64,000 nucleotides of DNA from Magicicada septendecula. Lineage: Eukaryota > Arthropoda > Insecta > Hemiptera > Cicadidae. Made by a program: the position numbers and the translations under genes. Positions 46,120 through 63,162 of this stretch are shown here, in pieces; the stretch's first letter is position 1, and each line of letters starts with the position of its first letter. Under the pieces are notes generated by a model. That model saw only the letters and a list, made by a program, of their open reading frames with translations. It was not told the DNA's origin and did not search any database. The stretch is from contig CM068372.1 of NCBI GenBank assembly GCA_034769895.1, positions 235,060,843 through 235,124,842 of the forward strand, read 5' to 3'.

Positions 46120-48206
46120 TTTAACTTTATTTTTATATGTTTGACGTTGTGTGCGTCAATTTTAACATTAATTACTGTTTATTCTCTTTATCTCAGGGTT
46201 AAAATAATAAATGCTCATTTCTACTGATAACTCTTAAATTTATTCACATTAGTTTGCTATTACTTGTAAATATTAAGATAGCACGAAATTCTACGTACTC
46301 ATTAGTACTTGTAAATATATAAAATTAACACATTACCAAAATTTAATACTCATGGCTGAATCGTAAATATCAAACAATAATACATTAATAAAATTGAATA
46401 CTCATTAAATTGTAACTATCAAATACTCATTAAATTGTAAATATCAAAATAATACATTAATAAAATTAGTTATCCAAACTCAATCTAATGGTTGCGTATT
46501 AATGATCATTCATCAATTGCGTTTAGTACTTAAGTAACTTATAATGTTTAGCTTCATCTTATAAATTCTTAATATGAATATCTCTTAAGTTGTTACTATA
46601 TTTTGTAATTACGGATTCATTTAGAACTTGGAAATAAACATTACTCCAAACTGATAAACAATGATAATTTTACTTCTACACAAACTTTAGAATCGATTTC
46701 TTTAATTCCTTTGCGATTACTTTATTGAATTTTATTGTGTGTGGATTCTTTGAGATGACAGACAGTGGATCTAAATTAATTAAGACATGTTTTACTATAC
46801 TTGGTATTCGAATATCCAATCACTCGGTGGTTGCGGTGATGATTCCCCCATGTCGATCGTTCTAGGATCGTGCAGATAACTCCTCCAGATGATAGATGGC
46901 ACTGGATGAATTCCACGATGTCACTCACAGACACTTCACTCACCAACTCCACGCATTCGGATTATAATTTATGAATAAAAGTTAGCGTTGTACACCGACA
47001 TCGTAAATTATTTCAAATCTGAATTATTATTACGCACCTTTGTTGCGGTATGTCTGGTTATTAAGTGTTCATGAATGTAATTTGTGTTGTTAATCGTTCT
47101 TAAAAGTTATTGTTGTAAAGTGTTCGTATACACTGAAATTACATTATTGTCTGGTTACTATTTGTTTCAGTTAATGTTCACTGGTAGGCTAATAGTGTGA
47201 CTCTACTTCATAGTTCGTTTGCTTGTAATGACTGTATTAATTTTTGTTATAAGTTCGAAAACTACCTTCTCACACTGTGTATCGAATTATTCTAAGTTCG
47301 ATAAAATGCTAATTTCTCCCGTCACGGACTTCACTCCTCTCGTGTCCGAAATTTAGTTAGAACTCCATGAGCGCGTTCCTGTCTCCTTCCTATATTTTCC
47401 TTACCAAATCTCCCACCAGACTTCTGATTCCAACGACGCCGTGTCCTTATTGGTTTCATGTTTTTCCCTCCAAGTCCAAATACTACCCATCTTTTCAAAG
47501 GCGTTCTCTGATAGGGCTTCTGGTTCCCCACCAGATTCTTCCCTTGCTTCGTATTTTGAGGTCGTTGTCATTTCCAGCTAACGCAGCAATAAATTGTATC
47601 TGTCGTTTTTTCTAAAGTCTTCAGTGAAAACTCTCTTCCATTTTCATTGTTTCTCAACTTCGTCGCTCTGCCGTTATTATCTATTGTTGTTCAAGGGCCT
47701 CGCCTACCCTTCTTTGAAAGTTGGTTTTTTTCTTTTAATTGCCAGGCAACACCCCATCCTTGAGTTTGGACGTACTCTCTGCGCTTTCGTTTCCAAGTAA
47801 GGTCAAAACCCTGTCATCGACCGCTGGAGTCCTTCAAATCAATCCACCCTTCGTCGCTTTCTCCTGACAGCTGGCGTACACATGTATGCTTGACCATTGT
47901 TAAGCCTTTTCTCCTTTAATGGCTCTGTACACATTGTATGTAGTTTCCAATGGAATCAATGTGTTTTCACAAAACTGGTGTTCTACGTACCGGGAGCAGT
48001 GAACTCTGTTCACAGGGTGGTTGCAGCTGCCTACGAAATTTATGACCTGTCCGTCACTACAGCGTGCTTGCTCGTTCCCCTTTTGTCCCTTACAAAATAT
48101 GTTTTCCACACATACACCCTTCGTTATTGCTTTCAGCGACATTCCTTACTGCAAATTATAAAATAAAACTTTTCGAATTTTTGTTGTTGTTGTTGTTGTT
48201 GTTATA
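46120..48206 (-). repeat. 3' LTR of the RRM-bearing element
   Basis: Matches 51471-53554 nearly base for base. Differences noticed: C/T at 46195 against 51546, T/C at 48083 against 53434, and (GTT)n near 48182-48203 where the partner has T-rich sequence. On the minus strand an AATAAA lies about 50 bp before the LTR end, a likely polyadenylation signal. Confidence 0.9.
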
Positions 48207-49977
48207 TTGTCCCCAAATTTTGTCAGTTTCGATGGACTCTGTACATCCAAAATTGATCCAAAATTTTGCGCCCTTTCAGTAAGGTTTAAATGCCAAAATC
48301 TGCGTCCCAATATGCGTACTCTGTGTTGCCTTGTAGTGGCTCGTTCTTCATTGGACCTAGTATAGTGTTGTTTACATTTCGTCGTTGACCTAGTCTCAGC
48401 GTAACAGAAAAGGTTCGTTACATAATGGTAAACACACCCCATCCCTTCTAAAGTACTTTAGCTTTCGACATCCTAAATGAATCCGTTTTTTTTTTTTCAC
48501 TCTAATTAACATGGTATTATATTTACAAATTTATATTTAGTCAAAATCTTAAATTAAATTTGTAATTCTCCTTAACTATTCTTCATATAATATTTCAATA
48601 TCTACAAAATTCAATTACACAAATTATTCGATACTGGTATTAATATTTCTTGCCTTTAGGATTAATTTTCTTTGTATCCTTTAATACATTTAATTTTTAT
48701 GTCACAAATTACTAAAATATGCATCAATATCTCCACATTAATTGACTTTAAAAAAACTTACCATATATATATAGAATTCTTAGTGACCATCATACTTTCT
48801 ATCATCACTAAATTATAAATAGCACATTGGTATTAATAATAATAATACGTATTTCTATATCCTAATTCACTATAGTTTTCTAACCTATTTTATTATTACT
48901 GTCTCTGGTTAGTCCATATTTTCTGATATCTCGCTAGCATTTTCACTAAAAAAAAAAACATTTATTCTTTTCTATTTACTAACATTTTGGAACACAATTA
49001 TATTATACAATCTTATACTAAGCTTGTAAGTTGTCCTTACTTAAACATGATCTTAAATACATACAACTTAAATATTTCTCTCACAATTCTATTAATTGTC
49101 TTCAAATATATACACCATTTAGACATTTACCCTTCTATCTTTTCACTCTTATTGACATCTTTTATCGTTAATTGTTTTATTCATAATCATTAACATGACA
49201 TTTATTGACTATGACAACTAATCATTAAAATAATTCATTTTATACATTTTCTTTCTTATTTCTATTTCCTTTTATCTCGTGTTATTACTAAGACATTTCA
49301 TTAATTGTTCTAGCAAATTATAATAATTCTTTTACATTTTTGATATGCCCCCCCCCTAAGCTTCTGAATGATATTTCTATTTTATACAAGGCAATTGCAA
49401 ACGATCTACCTACCAGGCATCTGGACATTATTACATAACCCCGTACCCTTTTACTTGCAGTTCCCAGAGATTGGATATCGGTGCTTTGGGTATATTCTTA
49501 ATAATCCCATTCCAAGCACTCCTTAATTCACAGCTACTTCAGCCTTCTGGTGCCTTTTGGTCAAGGAAATCCCATTTTTTTTCTCGGGTTCATCATGTTG
49601 TCATGCCCTGGTGGTGCTTTTGTTTCAATCCATATCAATTATTTCCTGGGTATGCATAACTCTCATTTGTTTATCCATTCGTGACCTTCATTCCTTAATG
49701 ATCAATTTCCTTTTGCTCCTTCGTATAACTCATCTTACTATTTCATTCGCTATTAATTTTCTTCATTTATATTCCGTACTTTCACGGCAATGTTTTTTAT
49801 TTACCATTTATTTAATTTTATTCATATTATATTCATATCTATTTATTTTCTTCGGTTAATGTAATTTTACACAACCAATCTTATTTAATGTATTTTACCC
49901 AATATTATCTAACTTAATTATCAAATTTTCGGACATTCTTAAGATTGTTTTCCTTAATCCGTTACATTTAATTACTT
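48207..49977 (-). other. Non-coding 3' interior of the RRM-bearing element
   Basis: About 1.77 kb of very AT-rich DNA between the ORF stop and the 3' LTR. No pol similarity in any frame. A run of nine C (49348-49356, AGGGGGGGGGC on the minus strand) resembles a polypurine tract, but lies 1.1 kb from the LTR. A weaker TTTGGGGACAA on the minus strand abuts the LTR at 48207-48217. Confidence 0.7.
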
Positions 49978-51282
49978 TTAATTTTCTACTTGTGGCGTAT
50001 TAATTACATTCGTTTCCCTGTCCGCGTACTCACGTAATGATGTTTTGTTTTCAAGACTTCTAAGACATCTCATCTCCATCGCTTGAAATCTTCCTTTCGT
50101 TCTCATACCAATCTTCACAATATTCTTGAATGGTCCAGCAAATTTCATCCTTTTCTTCTTTCGTGCTAACGCAGTTCGCCCTTGATAATCATCAGAACGG
50201 TTTTTCATCTTCTTAATCTCAGGCTTGGTTCCAAAATGTTTACGCACTTCCCCAGTCCTACTTCTAAATTTTCTATCAGTACTGGTAATATTAATTGTAG
50301 TACTCAATTTTTTCTTTTTAGTTCTCTGCTTTTCTTCAGCCTTCGTGTTAGACAAATCAATTCTCAGGTGGTAACCCTCATACACATTACCATTTGCTTC
50401 CAACGCACGATATGCACTATTTTCATCAGTAAAACGTACATATGCATGGATATTTGTTCTGCCTTTATGAAACTCTTTCTTAATAACAGTACGTCTTTTG
50501 GGAAATCGTGGATCAGATACTGCAGCATATCGCAATCTCGTATTTACAACCGTACCAAACTTCCTGAAATATCTGATTATTTTCTTTTTTGTAGTTGTGT
50601 TTGGTAAGTTGCTAACAAACACAGTACAAGTGTCTTTATCATCTTCATATCTACCATTAATAATTATAGAGCTTTCTTTTGATCTTGAAGCATGATGTGC
50701 AGACAATGCTTTAGTTGTTGAAGATTGATACTCGGTGTCAATTTGATCCATAGTATTTCCATCTAATTTGTTTTCTTCCATTTCTTCTGATTGTTTTTGT
50801 AAATCAGTACCCACCTGGTGGTTTTGTCCTCGTAAATCTCTTCTCATTAACTCTATTTCTTTGTCTAATTTCTCGAAGAGTTGTTTACCTATTTCTTCAT
50901 TCTGTTTTTTCGTTTCTTCAATCTTTTCGTCTATGTGCTTTCTTGTTTCTTCATGTAATTTTTTCGTTTCTTCTATCTGTCTTATTGTCTCTTCATGTAG
51001 TTTTCTTTGTTTTTCATCTCTCTTCCTTTCCGATTCTTCATTTTGCTTTTTCGATTCTTCAAATTTTTGTTTCATCAATGCCATTAACATTTGAAAATTT
51101 GCTTCAGATGACTGCGACTGTGATTGCGGTCCCCAGGCCCTAGTTCCTGCACCGGTTGTTGAGCTTTCTTCATTCATTACGTTTCCGTCCTCAGGCTGCT
51201 CATAGCCCATCTGGTTATTGACATCAAACTCATTTGAATTCTCTCCACTAGATGCCATTTTAGCTTGACTTCGGGTTATCAT
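49978..51282 (-). CDS. Gag-like coiled-coil protein fused to an RBM34-type RRM
   Basis: Intact 434-residue ORF, starting 170 nt inside the 5' primer site; the first Met (MITRSQAKMASS) resembles leader peptides of gypsy-group Gag proteins. Residues ~64-172 are a long Lys/Glu-rich coiled coil with repeated HEETRK/EETKKQNEE units. Residues ~218-312 form an RNA-recognition motif: RNP2 is TVFVSNLP (220-227), RNP1 NIHAYVRF (277-284), and the long insert with PKRRTVIKKEFHKGRTN plus ending YHLRIDLS are traits of the first RRM of RBM34/Nop12 nucleolar proteins. The C-terminus (~313-400) is basic (KKKK, RKKKRMK), without zinc knuckle. I infer that the RRM replaces the nucleic-acid-binding part of Gag, binding element RNA. 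RRM call is firm; RBM34 origin and Gag role are inference. Confidence 0.85.
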   Translation of the reverse strand: MITRSQAKMASSGENSNEFDVNNQMGYEQPEDGNVMNEESSTTGAGTRAWGPQSQSQSSEANFQMLMALMKQKFEESKKQNEESERKRDEKQRKLHEETIRQIEETKKLHEETRKHIDEKIEETKKQNEEIGKQLFEKLDKEIELMRRDLRGQNHQVGTDLQKQSEEMEENKLDGNTMDQIDTEYQSSTTKALSAHHASRSKESSIIINGRYEDDKDTCTVFVSNLPNTTTKKKIIRYFRKFGTVVNTRLRYAAVSDPRFPKRRTVIKKEFHKGRTNIHAYVRFTDENSAYRALEANGNVYEGYHLRIDLSNTKAEEKQRTKKKKLSTTINITSTDRKFRSRTGEVRKHFGTKPEIKKMKNRSDDYQGRTALARKKKRMKFAGPFKNIVKIGMRTKGRFQAMEMRCLRSLENKTSLREYADRETNVINTPQVEN

Positions 51283-51451
51283 TCAGAGACTTAGAGACCG
51301 ATATACGACAACAATAATATAGCTTAAGCTACTTACATGTACTTATTTTAAACTTATTGCTAGCCACTGTCTGTCACTGCCCTAGCTTACTATTTTATCA
51401 AGCCGTGCGGTGCGGCGCCAATTTAACAAAAAACGAGTTATACCCGTTTAC

Positions 51452-51469
51452 GCCCCACGTTGGGCGCCA
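51452..51469 (-). other. Primer-binding site, tRNA-Lys type
   Basis: The minus strand reads TGGCGCCCAACGTGGGGC, complementary over 18 nt to the CCA-tailed 3' end of insect tRNA-Lys as used by gypsy-type elements. It lies one base from the LTR. GTTAAATTGGCGCC, the LTR/PBS junction, is repeated 51 bp further in (51414-51427). Confidence 0.88.
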
Positions 51470-51470
51470 A

Positions 51471-53554
51471 TTTAACTTTATTTTTATATGTTTGACGTTG
51501 TGTGCGTCAATTTTAACATTAATTACTGTTTATTCTCTTTATCTTAGGGTTAAAATAATAAATGCTCATTTCTACTGATAACTCTTAAATTTATTCACAT
51601 TAGTTTGCTATTACTTGTAAATATTAAGATAGCACGAAATTCTACGTACTCATTAGTACTTGTAAATATATAAAATTAACACATTACCAAAATTTAATAC
51701 TCATGGCTGAATCGTAAATATCAAACAATAATACATTAATAAAATTGAATACTCATTAAATTGTAACTATCAAATACTCATTAAATTGTAAATATCAAAA
51801 TAATACATTAATAAAATTAGTTATCCAAACTCAATCTAATGGTTGCGTATTAATGATCATTCATCAATTGCGTTTAGTACTTAAGTAACTTATAATGTTT
51901 AGCTTCATCTTATAAATTCTTAATATGAATATCTCTTAAGTTGTTACTATATTTTGTAATTACGGATTCATTTAGAACTTGGAAATAAACATTACTCCAA
52001 ACTGATAAACAATGATAATTTTACTTCTACACAAACTTTAGAATCGATTTCTTTAATTCCTTTGCGATTACTTTATTGAATTTTATTGTGTGTGGATTCT
52101 TTGAGATGACAGACAGTGGATCTAAATTAATTAAGACATGTTTTACTATACTTGGTATTCGAATATCCAATCACTCGGTGGTTGCGGTGATGATTCCCCC
52201 ATGTCGATCGTTCTAGGATCGTGCAGATAACTCCTCCAGATGATAGATGGCACTGGATGAATTCCACGATGTCACTCACAGACACTTCACTCACCAACTC
52301 CACGCATTCGGATTATAATTTATGAATAAAAGTTAGCGTTGTACACCGACATCGTAAATTATTTCAAATCTGAATTATTATTACGCACCTTTGTTGCGGT
52401 ATGTCTGGTTATTAAGTGTTCATGAATGTAATTTGTGTTGTTAATCGTTCTTAAAAGTTATTGTTGTAAAGTGTTCGTATACACTGAAATTACATTATTG
52501 TCTGGTTACTATTTGTTTCAGTTAATGTTCACTGGTAGGCTAATAGTGTGACTCTACTTCATAGTTCGTTTGCTTGTAATGACTGTATTAATTTTTGTTA
52601 TAAGTTCGAAAACTACCTTCTCACACTGTGTATCGAATTATTCTAAGTTCGATAAAATGCTAATTTCTCCCGTCACGGACTTCACTCCTCTCGTGTCCGA
52701 AATTTAGTTAGAACTCCATGAGCGCGTTCCTGTCTCCTTCCTATATTTTCCTTACCAAATCTCCCACCAGACTTCTGATTCCAACGACGCCGTGTCCTTA
52801 TTGGTTTCATGTTTTTCCCTCCAAGTCCAAATACTACCCATCTTTTCAAAGGCGTTCTCTGATAGGGCTTCTGGTTCCCCACCAGATTCTTCCCTTGCTT
52901 CGTATTTTGAGGTCGTTGTCATTTCCAGCTAACGCAGCAATAAATTGTATCTGTCGTTTTTTCTAAAGTCTTCAGTGAAAACTCTCTTCCATTTTCATTG
53001 TTTCTCAACTTCGTCGCTCTGCCGTTATTATCTATTGTTGTTCAAGGGCCTCGCCTACCCTTCTTTGAAAGTTGGTTTTTTTCTTTTAATTGCCAGGCAA
53101 CACCCCATCCTTGAGTTTGGACGTACTCTCTGCGCTTTCGTTTCCAAGTAAGGTCAAAACCCTGTCATCGACCGCTGGAGTCCTTCAAATCAATCCACCC
53201 TTCGTCGCTTTCTCCTGACAGCTGGCGTACACATGTATGCTTGACCATTGTTAAGCCTTTTCTCCTTTAATGGCTCTGTACACATTGTATGTAGTTTCCA
53301 ATGGAATCAATGTGTTTTCACAAAACTGGTGTTCTACGTACCGGGAGCAGTGAACTCTGTTCACAGGGTGGTTGCAGCTGCCTACGAAATTTATGACCTG
53401 TCCGTCACTACAGCGTGCTTGCTCGTTCCCCTCTTGTCCCTTACAAAATATGTTTTCCACACATACACCCTTCGTTATTGCTTTCAGCGACATTCCTTAC
53501 TGCAAATTATAAAATAAAACTTTTCGAATTTTTTATTATTTTTTTTTTGTTATA
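51471..53554 (-). repeat. 5' LTR of the RRM-bearing element
   Basis: Near-identical to 46120-48206. On the minus strand an 80-codon Cys-rich frame (53493-53251) near its start and a 66-codon basic frame (52882-52682) are both preserved in each LTR. They have no recognised family and may be incidental. Confidence 0.9.
53251..53493 (-). CDS. Cys-rich 80-codon ORF within the LTR (uncertain)
   Basis: The frame opens MSLKAITKGVCVENIFC and has seven cysteines, including CSDGQVINFVGSC and CSRYVEHQFC. A second copy lies in the other LTR (48142-47900) with one substitution (Glu or Lys in GQ(E/K)GNEQ). The spacing only vaguely recalls a chitin-binding type-2 domain. No signal peptide is evident. It lies where U3 would be, so transcription from this LTR would start downstream of it; a readthrough or antisense role is conceivable, but coincidence is equally likely. 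Confidence 0.2.
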   Translation of the reverse strand: MSLKAITKGVCVENIFCKGQEGNEQARCSDGQVINFVGSCNHPVNRVHCSRYVEHQFCENTLIPLETTYNVYRAIKGEKA

Positions 53555-53558
53555 TAGG

Positions 53559-54789
53559 CTATAGGCTAGCACAAACAGTCGATAAAAGGCCTGCTAAAGG
53601 GCAAAATCTGCCTACTTGGCCAGGGCCATGAGGCAGGAGCTCCAAAAGCTAGCTCGGAACTCAGATTCCCGAGTGGTATATCTCTGCAACGCACAAACAC
53701 ACAAGTCAGAGTCAGATCCAGTACTGTAAATGCATATATCCAAATCACCATAGTCTTGTATTGGCGAATCTATTTCCGGTTCAAGGACCGATTTCCATGC
53801 AAGATAACCTGTTATTTACAATCCAGCGAGATAATCTTAACGACTAACGAGAAGGTGATGGCATCATTCGTAAAACTCTTTAGCCAAACCAAACAAAGTT
53901 TAAACTGTATTGGCCCTATTCAGGTACTTAATACCAATAGCGACCTGTGTCTGCTATTCAACAGGAATTCCCCATGTAGCAACAGAGGAACAGTTTGAGC
54001 CAGCCAGGGCTTACAACTTGGGCGAGCCTTTCGTGTTAATAAATCATTGGATCTATCCTTTTCAACACTACTGTAGACGAACACGTGTATGTTGATATGC
54101 TGTTATAAAGAAAAATCGACAACAAGATAATGAGAAAAGATGGGACTGCTGACCACTATATCCTAACTGCGAGAGTTACTTGACCATGAATATCCCAATA
54201 GGTGGGAATGGCCGCCAAGATCTTCCGATCTTATCCCTATCGATTTCTTCTTTTACGGTGTTCCTAAAGATAAAATATTTACTTTCAAGAAAATAACATG
54301 CCGTGGTGATTCAGTTTATGAGAGAAGTGTGGCAAGAACTTAACGAAAGTAATGAACTTTGTATTTGTAGCTAGGTATGTTTGAATGTCAGGCCTCATGT
54401 CTCGTTAAATGCTCGTTAAACTACACTCTTCTGTTTACAGTGGATTTCCACAGGCTTCACTTCTCACCCAGTTTTCTAATAACTTCCTCATTTGTAATCT
54501 CATCGGACCATTCAGTCTTTAGCATGCGCCTATATAGCACCATTTCTCAAATTACTTCAGCTTCCTCTGTTCTTCTGTTCCTCAGTCCCCAGAATACGTT
54601 TCACAACCTTAAGGCTACACTCCATACGTATACTTTAAATAAACCTATATTGTATCACAATTTACTTCTTATTTTGACCATTTTCCATAATTTTATACCT
54701 ACTTTTTCACCCTTCTCTACAATTAAGTTACGGTACCGGTACCTGGTTTTTTTATAAGACAGTGAAACTTGTGCTTTAAACGGAGTCAG
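53559..54789. other. No gene seen
   Basis: Unique-looking sequence without a supported frame (longest 54377-54757, plus, 126 codons, unrecognised). A palindromic GGTACCGGTACC lies near 54732. Confidence 0.55.
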
Positions 54790-55170
54790 GTCACCGCGTT
54801 AATAAAAGCAGACATGAAGAATTTCAGAAAATAATATCAAGAAAGACAAACCAAGATTATGTCATGAACGAGAATATCAGGACTGTGATTAATGAAGAAT
54901 CAGTTGTTCATAAAATAGAAAATAGGCTACTGGAACGGCGTGAACGTAATACCGGGACGGATCGGAATATGTTGTCCAAACCCACAACAGAAATGGGAAG
55001 GCGTAGTGTAAGCACAAGACGGGTAGACAAAAGAGTAAGAGACGGCTAGAGCAGATAGGAAATATAGTGAAAAACGGGAGAAACAGTAGAGGATTTAAAA
55101 TAAATAATAGACTATACAGAGTTATAGAGGAAGTGGATAATGGAATCGAATAGCTTAAAATTCTATGCCC
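54790..55170 (+). pseudogene. Possible LINE C-terminal tail, heavily decayed
   Basis: The plus strand reads ISRKTNQDYVMNENIRTVIN, then ESVVHKIENRLLERRE, and after a gap MGRRSVSTRRVDKRVRDG. The order (K-x-D-x-V-x-N-E-x-I-R...I-x-x-I-E-x-x-x-L, then a basic GRR region) is that of the conserved tail following LINE reverse transcriptase, and later codons (NRLYRVIEEVDNG) are compatible. There are several stops and no RT motif. It may be coincidence. Confidence 0.35.
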
Positions 55171-59843
<4,673 letters not shown>

Positions 59844-60560
59844 ATGAAAATTATAGAAACAAATAAGAGGAGCCCTGAGCACTTTGTGAAGGACACCGTT
59901 ACCAAGTTGATAGAATTAAAAAGGAAAATGTGACTTTTTGGTGTTATCAAGTGTACACGTAAAGGACGGATAACCAGTAAAAGCTATTTACTGTACTTTT
60001 CAATTAAGTGCCACACACCCGATGCTTCTTCTATGGCAGAGGAAAAACTTTAGCTTTTTTTTTAAGATATTTTTTTAAAGAAGTAGGAAAAGATATACTT
60101 TTATAGATGGTCCATTTAGAAGCTCCACAAGCGGAGTGGCCAAGTATACACTGTACACACTAATCTTAGAAATTATAGTGAAAGTACTTGTGACATACCG
60201 CTTGCGTATGTCCTTTTGCCAGTTAAAAGAATAAAGATTAAAGTAGATACTTTAAAATGATGAAGGATAATATTTTGGTCTAGAACTCTAAAAAATATTA
60301 TTACGCTCTTTGAAAATACAGCGATTGCAGGAACCAATGGGAGTGCTAGTCGGTAAATGGTTGACGAGTTATGGGAAGTTCGTCAGATAACGACAGAGGA
60401 ATAATACGTGCTCTTCTGGGCCTGATTAAGCAAGAGATTATATCCTTGTGTTATGGCGTGTTCAGTAACAAACCTGCACATTTAAATGCAGTGTTCAAGT
60501 AAAATAATCTTATAGAAGCACTTTTTGTAAAGCCACTTCAAGAAACGTTTTTAATAAATT
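59844..60560 (+). pseudogene. MULE-type transposase remnant with FLYWCH-like start
   Basis: From ATG 59844 the frame reads KRSPEHFVKDTVTKLIELKR, a stop, then VIKCTRKGRITSKSYLLYF and CHTPDASSMAEEK: the Cys and Cys-His arrangement of a FLYWCH/WRKY-like zinc finger seen at the start of many MULE proteins. About 60 bp on, YTFIDGPFRSSTSGVA carries the first catalytic Asp context (DG-T/P-F). A one-base shift gives QVYTVHTNLRNYSESTCDIP and LAYVLLPVKR, the following strands of the MULE DDE fold. The rest is scrambled. The protein would have been a Mutator-like transposase; this copy is dead. Terminal repeats were not found. Confidence 0.55.
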
Positions 60561-60839
60561 TTATTGTACGTTTTACTAAATGTAAAGAGACAAATTTCCT
60601 GTTAAATTTCATTTTTGCATAAGATATTTGTATATTTGTGCATACAGATCAGACGTGACATTTCGGGAGAGGGGAGAGCGCGGGCGTGTGTGTGACTTAA
60701 GTCAGTCTGCAAATACAAAAATATAAAGGCATTTTTATACATGCTAAATTTCCACGTAAATTAAACTACACAGTAATGCAAATGCACACAAACAGTACCC
60801 GTTCATTGAGTATTTAAGTCTTAACGTCATTTTCAGATA
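60561..60839. other. No feature seen
   Basis: AT-rich, no frame or repeat recognised. Confidence 0.5.
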
Positions 60840-61120
60840 CCTTGAAGAGGAACCGGTAGTTGTCAGGAGCGTGCTGACGATACTTGACTACCAGGCTCAG
60901 AATCCACTACTAATCCACGATACCGTTATACAATTGATACACAGTTTTATAAAAACAGGTAAAATCAAAGATCAAAGAAGTGTCTAGAAGCTCAGTGAGA
61001 AATTATCGTTAACGATGATGCTTAGTAGTAGCGAAAAGTCGAACAGAAATTTACAGCGTATATCCCTGCAGATAAGGAACAGATGGTATTGTCTGTTTAA
61101 TTAGTGCTGCAGATGAGCAC
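60840..61120 (+). pseudogene. Possible mariner-type HTH remnant
   Basis: The frame VVRSVLTILDYQAQNPLLIH continues with QLIHSFIKTGKIKDQRS and a stop. This resembles the helix-turn-helix start of mariner/DUF4817 transposases (an N-P-x-x-x..T-x-x-x-L-I-x-x-F-x-x-T-G-x-x-x-D pattern). About 75 bp later KFTAYIPADKEQMVL resembles the segment just before the DDE domain. The same stretch is also bounded by TTTTCAG and CAG/GTAAAA, mimicking an exon. Low confidence. Confidence 0.35.

Positions 61121-63162
<2,042 letters not shown>

Larger units (their letters stand above)
46120..53554 (-). mobile_element. Young non-autonomous LTR retroelement carrying an RRM protein
   Basis: Direct repeats of ~2.08 kb (46120-48206 and 51471-53554) differ at only two bases that I noticed, plus a simple-repeat tract at one end. 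TAGG at 46116-46119 and 53555-53558 is a 4-bp target duplication. Read on the minus strand, each LTR begins TATAAC and ends GTTAAA, near-inverted termini. One base inside the 5' LTR lies a perfect 18-nt tRNA-Lys primer-binding site. The 3.26-kb interior has one intact ORF (51282-49978) and no protease, RT, RNase H or integrase. It would need enzymes from another element. Long LTRs and lack of pol resemble the large-retrotransposon-derivative type. Confidence 0.88.

Noticed and set aside
49978..51282. Complete single-copy host RBM34 gene
   Set aside because: Only one RRM is present (RBM34 has two), the N-terminus is Gag-like coiled coil, there are no introns, and the ORF lies precisely between LTRs.
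46120..53554. Segmental tandem duplication instead of an LTR element
   Set aside because: The exact tRNA-Lys primer site beside the inner repeat border, the TAGG duplication outside and near-inverted termini fit an LTR element and would be coincidences under duplication.
60828..60963. Exon bounded by TTTTCAG and CAG/GTAAAA
   Set aside because: The encoded peptide resembles a transposase HTH and runs into a stop, so a transposon remnant explains it better than a host exon.
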